Shown one piece after another: positions 13,944-17,931 of a stretch of 17,931 nt of DNA. The notes under the pieces are model-generated. The model worked only from the letters and a program-made list of their open reading frames with translations, made no database searches and was not told the DNA's origin. The position numbers and the translations under genes are program-made. Source of the stretch: DATESZ01 sp035283845 (GTDB lineage Bacteria > Desulfobacterota > Syntrophia > Syntrophales > JACQWR01). Each line of letters begins with the position of its first letter. The first letter of the stretch is position 1. The stretch covers positions 1-17,931 of the forward strand of contig DATESZ010000105.1 of assembly GCA_035283845.1 (NCBI GenBank). The letters run 5' to 3'.

Positions 13944-15110
13944 TTAGGTGGTTTTTGGCAGTATCAAAGCAGTATCAGTATCAGCGGGAGTATCAAGAGA
14001 AATTACTTCCGCGCTCTGGCGGTAAACGGACCGGAGATCGTCATCCGTATCCTTGCCCATGTACCGCTCAAATGCTTTATTTGTTTCACTCATGGCGGCG
14101 CGTTTGATTTCTTCGGGAGAACGGTATTTTCTCAATGCCCTGACGGATGAGTGCCGTGTGCCGCCGTACAGATCAACCCCTTTTATGCCGAGATTATCGC
14201 AGGCTTTCACCCACCATTTGTAAAAATACTTTTCCCCAAATGGTTCGTTATCGGCAATACCAGATACACCACCAGTATGCCGGAAAAAAGGCATGTCAGG
14301 GAAGGGGGACAAGGCGAAAGTTTTGAGAGTATCAATGTCGTCCGGTATCAGGGGGATTGATTTATATTCTGTCTTTGAATCAGACGCCGGAATATAAAGA
14401 TACCCGTTCGCCGTATCAATATTACCCTCGGTCAGCTTTATAAGTTCTCCCGGTCTCACGCTGATGTACGTTGCGAGCCATTTAATGCCGAGATAAACTT
14501 TCCGGTTCGGACATATCCGGCCGACTTCTTCAATGATCCTTTGTTGAGTTTCCTTATCAACAGTCTTCCGATACCCCAACTCAAACGACACTTCGGGAAA
14601 CTCTGGTAAAATAGATATTTCTTGGCGTTTTTTCATCCAGACAAAACAGTCATGGACAGTGGACATAATGTTATGCCTCGATTTGTCAGACAACTTAACT
14701 GATTTTATAAAATCCTCAAGATGCCCATAACGGATTTCCTTAACGCTGATATTTTTCAAAAAGCCTTGAGCATAGCGTATATGCGAAACAAGGTTCTTAT
14801 ATGTTCCCTTCCTTACCTCGTCACGTTTATATCCCAACCATTTCGATGACATATTGGCGAACCCGAGAGGATTGTCTTTTTTGTAATCACGTTGGTCAAA
14901 GGTATGCTCATCGGTTTTGAACCGCAACCCGGTTAAAAATCTGAAAGCATCGTTATAGGAACGAAAGCGCCTTAGCACTTTATCGAATTTTACAAATAAC
15001 CTTGAGGCTCTGCACTTTGGATGAGTAGGGCAACAAAGGTCATTCCCAGAATCACGGAATTTGCTATTACAGACAGGGCAACGTTCATCCGAATATATTC
15101 CTCCCTTCAT
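13944..15110 (-). CDS. tyrosine recombinase / site-specific integrase
   Basis: 388 residues from the ATG at 15110, which has a strong GGGGGTGA site; a TTG 22 codons upstream has none with proper spacing. An N-terminal zinc-finger-like cluster (C11, C14, C26/C27, C33) precedes a SAM-like core-binding domain (about 85-170) and the catalytic domain. The latter has R219 (SVRPGELIKL), K246 (SKTEYKSIPL), R319-H320 (YGGTRHSSVRAL) and nucleophile Y350 (KAFERYMG). The first box-II histidine is replaced by glycine (GGTRH) and the late H/W position by serine (MSETNKAFERY). I recall a GGTRHS...TNKAFERY subfamily, so this is probably not inactivation. Its stop is 13 bases from the tmRNA end, so it most likely catalyses insertion and excision at ssrA. 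Confidence 0.9.
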   Translation of the reverse strand: MKGGIYSDERCPVCNSKFRDSGNDLCCPTHPKCRASRLFVKFDKVLRRFRSYNDAFRFLTGLRFKTDEHTFDQRDYKKDNPLGFANMSSKWLGYKRDEVRKGTYKNLVSHIRYAQGFLKNISVKEIRYGHLEDFIKSVKLSDKSRHNIMSTVHDCFVWMKKRQEISILPEFPEVSFELGYRKTVDKETQQRIIEEVGRICPNRKVYLGIKWLATYISVRPGELIKLTEGNIDTANGYLYIPASDSKTEYKSIPLIPDDIDTLKTFALSPFPDMPFFRHTGGVSGIADNEPFGEKYFYKWWVKACDNLGIKGVDLYGGTRHSSVRALRKYRSPEEIKRAAMSETNKAFERYMGKDTDDDLRSVYRQSAEVISLDTPADTDTALILPKTT

Positions 15111-15210
15111 ACACAGTTCACCCCCTTTATGATTGCAGGGTAAATTACCATGGCCAGCAAAAAAATTCAATTTCAATTCCTAAAAAAGCTTTTATGTTAT
15201 TTTGTATCCG

Positions 15211-16839
15211 CTAAAATGGAACACCTTCCACTACCTTCCCGAGCTGATCTCCTCTAACAGCCTCTTCTAAATGAATCCCCTTTCTTACGTGTGAAAATTC
15301 TTTAACTTCCAGATTTTCCGATACAATTTTTCCGGTCAGGAAGGGTGATAGTTGGCCAGTTGATTCTTGATAGTGCGGATGTTTTGGCGCTATCAGGTAT
15401 AGGTAATTTTTTGCCCTTGTCACAGCCACGTGAAGTATCCTGACTTCTTCGTCGGTGTGTTCCTGTGATCGATTATCCCTTAAACAAGGCATGCAACCGT
15501 CATTGACATTGATGATGAAAACTATGTCCCATTCCAGACCCTTGGCGGAATGAATGGTTGACAGGGTTATATAATCTTCCTTGTTTCTTTCTCCCTCGTT
15601 TTCATCATTTATGGTGTTCATCGATACGGAATTGATGAAGTCCGGCGGGGAGAGGTAATTTGATGCCATCGCCGCCAGCGCCTCAATGTCTTTCCAGCGC
15701 TTTTTGGGGTCCGAATATGCTTTCTGCTCGAATATGGGCCGGTAGTATTCAGCTATACGTCTGATTTGTTTTTCTAAACTCTCATGCCCAAGACTGAGCG
15801 ACATGACAAGGTGATACAGCGCAGAAAGGTTTATTTCTCTCAAATACTCAATGCCATTTGTATCATTCACGATCACATTGGCTATCTTGGCGGATTTTTT
15901 CAGTCCTATGCCCGTAAACATTTGAAGAATCCTGTGCCAGCTTAAAATATCCTCATTATTCATCCCCACCTTGAGAAACGCCATGATGTCTTTGATATGA
16001 GATTTGTTACCAAACTCCATACCTCCGAACTTCTTGAACGGTAATCTACGCTGATTAAGTTCTGTTTCCAGATCGTCGGAAAAATTACCGATGCGAAAGA
16101 GGACGGCTATATCTTTTAATTTGCTGCCCTGTCCCAAATGGTATTCAATTGTATCGGCCACAAATAACGATTGCCCATGGCCGTTCCACGAGCGGACTAA
16201 TAAAGGCTTCTCTTCACCCGGCTTATCTGTATAAAGGTTCTTTTCGTAACGCTCTTGAGCATTGGTCATGATTGCATTTCCCAACGCCAATATCCCTTTC
16301 GTGCTCCGGTAGTTACGCTCAATCTTGATGATTTCTGTATTTTGAAAGAGATCGGGGAATGACATGATGTTTCTGAAATCCGCCCCCCGAAAAGCGTAGA
16401 TGCTTTGCGCGTCGTCACCCACAGCCATGATGTTTCCATGATTATCGGCAATCAATTTGGCAATTTCCGCCTGTATCCTGTCGGTGTCCTGGTACTCATC
16501 AATCATGATAAACCGGTATTTGTTGCCCAAAGCCCGTTTGATGAAGTCATGTTCGATAATAAGCTTGCGGAAATTCCCCAGAAGATCGTCAAAATCCATG
16601 ACGTTTTGTTTTATCTTGAAAGCCTTGTATTTCCTCAAGAGGAGCCCGATCAAGGATGTGTAATCTTTAATAGAGGGATAATACCTTGCTATTACTTCAT
16701 CCAGGGAGAGCAGCTTTGTTACCGATTTGCCCCGTATCGAAATGATTTCCTTATTCTTGGGAAATTTGAACGGCAAAGTAGTTATGTTAAGTTCTTCCTT
16801 GATGAGCTTTAAACTTTCACCGGGGTCTTCCCCATCCAT
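15211..16839 (-). CDS. UvrD/PcrA-like helicase, C-terminal piece of a frameshifted gene
   Basis: 542 residues containing all superfamily 1A motifs after Ib: motif II MIDEYQDTD, motif III AVGDDAQSIYAFRGADF, motif IV ERNYRSTKGIL, motif V STIHSAKGLEWDIVF and motif VI HVAVTRAKNYLYL. The ATG at 16839 is an internal methionine. The natural frame continues upstream (RKGFTV before it, as in the GFTI-type strand of UvrD) and joins the N-terminal piece at the G run 16871-16874. Together the two pieces give about 655 residues, near normal UvrD/Rep length. In the family this 3'-5' DNA helicase unwinds DNA in repair or in rolling-circle plasmid replication; beside a Rep-like gene the second role is favoured (inference). 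The coding sequence is otherwise intact. Confidence 0.88.
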   Translation of the reverse strand: MDGEDPGESLKLIKEELNITTLPFKFPKNKEIISIRGKSVTKLLSLDEVIARYYPSIKDYTSLIGLLLRKYKAFKIKQNVMDFDDLLGNFRKLIIEHDFIKRALGNKYRFIMIDEYQDTDRIQAEIAKLIADNHGNIMAVGDDAQSIYAFRGADFRNIMSFPDLFQNTEIIKIERNYRSTKGILALGNAIMTNAQERYEKNLYTDKPGEEKPLLVRSWNGHGQSLFVADTIEYHLGQGSKLKDIAVLFRIGNFSDDLETELNQRRLPFKKFGGMEFGNKSHIKDIMAFLKVGMNNEDILSWHRILQMFTGIGLKKSAKIANVIVNDTNGIEYLREINLSALYHLVMSLSLGHESLEKQIRRIAEYYRPIFEQKAYSDPKKRWKDIEALAAMASNYLSPPDFINSVSMNTINDENEGERNKEDYITLSTIHSAKGLEWDIVFIINVNDGCMPCLRDNRSQEHTDEEVRILHVAVTRAKNYLYLIAPKHPHYQESTGQLSPFLTGKIVSENLEVKEFSHVRKGIHLEEAVRGDQLGKVVEGVPF

Positions 16840-16855
16840 GACGGTAAAACCCTTT

Positions 16856-17179
16856 CTATATTCCGTATAGCCCCTGTAAATGTTTTAATTCAGACAGACA
16901 GAAGCCGTGAAAGGTGTTCGCATTGATTAGCCGGCACCGTTCATCGAGCATATTTGAACACCGCACAGTCATATTTATTGCCGCCTTTCTGGTGAAGGTG
17001 AGAAACAAAATTGATTCCGGCTTGACGCCATCCTCGATCAGACGGGCGACACGATAGACAAGTGTCGTGGTCTTTCCCGTTCCCGCCCCTGCTATGACCA
17101 GGCATGGCCCTTTCTGATGCATCGCTGCCCGATATTGTTCTTCATTAAGGTCCTGCTTGTAATCTATTCGGTATCCCAT
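16856..17179 (-). CDS. UvrD/PcrA-like helicase, N-terminal piece of a frameshifted gene
   Basis: 107 residues: the Q-motif region DLNEEQYRAA (10-19), Walker A AGAGTGKTTTL (30-40), motif Ia FLTFTRKAA (59-67) and motif Ib ANTFHGFCL (87-95). It then runs KHLQGLYGI to a TAG. In normal helicases this point continues into the strand found in the neighbouring frame. Reading GGG instead of GGGG gives HLQGYTEYRKGFTVMDG, which rejoins the other piece perfectly. The ATG at 17179 has GGGGGGAT upstream and starts four bases after the Rep-like stop, so both genes are probably cotranslated. On its own this piece lacks motif II and cannot be active. Confidence 0.88.
   Translation of the reverse strand: MGYRIDYKQDLNEEQYRAAMHQKGPCLVIAGAGTGKTTTLVYRVARLIEDGVKPESILFLTFTRKAAINMTVRCSNMLDERCRLINANTFHGFCLSELKHLQGLYGI
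16871..16874 (-). other. single-base frameshift site in the helicase gene
   Basis: Four Gs on the minus strand where three would restore one continuous reading frame. No slippery heptamer typical of programmed shifting is present. It could be a real recent mutation or an assembly or sequencing error in a homopolymer. Confidence 0.7.
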
Positions 17180-17182
17180 GGC

Positions 17183-17931
17183 TTATCCCCCCGTTCCCTG
17201 CGCTATGCGTTTGAATTTGGTTCTTCTTTCATGTATCTTTTCATTCATTTCCTGTGCATTATTCCCGATATTGTTGAGACAATCGACAAAGATACAAAGG
17301 AGCTGACTCATCTCGATCCTGGCCGCTTTTTCATCAGTCAGTTCCAAATGACAGGCCATGAGGGAAAGAAGGATGCCGTAAGCCTGGCGGGTTAATCGTT
17401 CCATGTCTAATTTAAGGATGTGCTCTCTAATGCTTGGATTCGCCCCTTGTGCCTTAGCGTAACCCTCCTGTATTACTTGCCACCATTCCATGGTGTGCCG
17501 TTTTTCCCGGTGCAATTCGATATTGTCCTGAAATTTGAGCCAGGTATTCGTGCAATAGGCCCATATATTTTGTTGCTTTTCGAAAAGGTCCGTCAGAGTA
17601 TTTACTTGAACATCTTTGAGAAGCTCCCTCCTCATCTGAAATTCTACTCTCACCATTATTTTATCTTGTGGAATCTGCTTCATTCCCCAGATATCGAACA
17701 TCCACATCTTTTTGGATTTCTGCTTAATCTCCAGTACCTTGTCATAAAGCCGTGCCATCATATCTCCCTTACCAAAAGACATGCCTTTCGCTTTCAGGGC
17801 GGTTCGCAGATAGAAAGCCCTATCGAATGCCTTGGTAACGGCGTAATCGATTAAATCTTTGTTCCATGCAGTTTTGGGGAAGAGAATATCCAGGCAAAGG
17901 TCAACGCGGCTGGCTTCACAACTTCTATGTC
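17183..17931 (-). CDS. replication initiation factor-like protein, 5' end outside window
   Basis: The frame stays open to the window edge, so the methionine at 17782 is internal; 248 residues are visible. Near the edge it reads ASRVDLCLDI, followed further on by MMARLYDKVLEIK and, about 30 residues later, MVRVEFQMRRELLK. This succession (RxDl.lD, then rlYdK, then RvEfqlrR) is characteristic of the Rep_trans / phage-plasmid replication initiation factor family, which nicks the replication origin. The C-terminal 100 residues are helical (MEWWQVIQEGYAKAQ onward). It sits directly upstream of the helicase gene. Assignment rests on motif pattern only; the catalytic tyrosine cannot be picked out with confidence. 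Confidence 0.7.
   Translation of the reverse strand, partial: HRSCEASRVDLCLDILFPKTAWNKDLIDYAVTKAFDRAFYLRTALKAKGMSFGKGDMMARLYDKVLEIKQKSKKMWMFDIWGMKQIPQDKIMVRVEFQMRRELLKDVQVNTLTDLFEKQQNIWAYCTNTWLKFQDNIELHREKRHTMEWWQVIQEGYAKAQGANPSIREHILKLDMERLTRQAYGILLSLMACHLELTDEKAARIEMSQLLCIFVDCLNNIGNNAQEMNEKIHERRTKFKRIAQGTGG

Larger units (their letters stand above)
13931..17931. mobile_element. ssrA-integrated genomic element, left part (right end outside window)
   Basis: From the tmRNA 3' end to the window edge all genes lie on the minus strand and are typical of an integrative element: replication-initiation-factor-like protein, UvrD/PcrA-like helicase, tyrosine recombinase. No housekeeping gene interrupts. 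It could be an integrative mobilisable element, an integrated plasmid or a phage satellite; no capsid, relaxase or conjugation gene is visible here, so the class is open. Confidence 0.75.

Noticed and set aside
16856..16880. Programmed ribosomal frameshift in the helicase gene
   Set aside because: No slippery heptamer, stimulatory hairpin or strong internal ribosome site is recognisable; a single-base indel is simpler.
1..17931. CRISPR array, defence cassette, tRNA or rRNA genes
   Set aside because: No spaced direct repeats, no recognisable defence genes and no tRNA cloverleaf other than the tRNA-like domain of tmRNA were found in the visible sequence.

Overview
The window reads as a piece of a Desulfobacterota (deltaproteobacterial) chromosome, probably from a syntrophic or anaerobic lineage. 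The grounds are two NtrC-type sigma-54 activators in 10 kb, a Tat-exported HybA-like ferredoxin paired with an NrfD/HybB membrane protein, GcvH-like proteins of unknown role, an MJ0042/DUF3426 protein, and the style of the Acs and SmpB sequences. Genus-level placement is not possible from the sequence alone.

Region 1 (1-1588, plus strand): the 3' part of a sigma-54 enhancer-binding regulator, followed at once by a small zinc protease of the archaemetzincin family. Region 2 (1621-5597, minus strand): a compact five-gene operon. In transcription order it encodes a 69-residue membrane peptide, a Tat-exported four-cluster ferredoxin, an NrfD/HybB-type quinone-interacting membrane protein, a membrane-anchored GcvH-like protein and a soluble GcvH-like protein. 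It looks like an electron-transfer module between periplasm, quinone pool and cytoplasm, but it has no catalytic subunit and no cytochrome. Four of its five proteins carry the same short C-terminal motif, best written G-(L/P)-T-M-(A/Q)-D-G-G. A good -24/-12 sequence lies 41-67 bases upstream of the first gene, and two matching 17-bp dyads lie further upstream, where enhancer sites would be expected. Region 3 (6006-8000, plus): acetyl-CoA synthetase, divergent from that operon. Region 4 (8055-9503, minus): a complete NtrC-family response regulator with no sensor kinase beside it.

Region 5 (9708-12123, plus): hypoxanthine phosphoribosyltransferase behind a clear sigma-70 promoter, then two successive proteins built as zinc ribbon, single membrane helix and exported domain (one DUF3426, one SurA-N-like). 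Region 6 (12159-12632, minus) is an unassigned four-helix membrane protein. Region 7 (13033-13930, plus) is the trans-translation pair smpB and ssrA (tmRNA), whose tag peptide reads AENYDYALAA.

Region 8 (13931 to the end, minus) is a mobile element integrated at the 3' end of ssrA. It carries a tyrosine recombinase whose gene ends 13 bases from the tmRNA CCA, a UvrD/PcrA-like helicase split by one extra G in a G run, and a replication-initiation-factor-like protein that runs off the window. Rep and helicase are almost contiguous, which suggests a rolling-circle module with its own helicase. The far attachment site is outside the window.

The strongest leads are the shared C-terminal motif in the sigma-54-type operon, the GcvH-like proteins lacking a lipoyl lysine at the usual place, and the ssrA-integrated Rep/helicase element.
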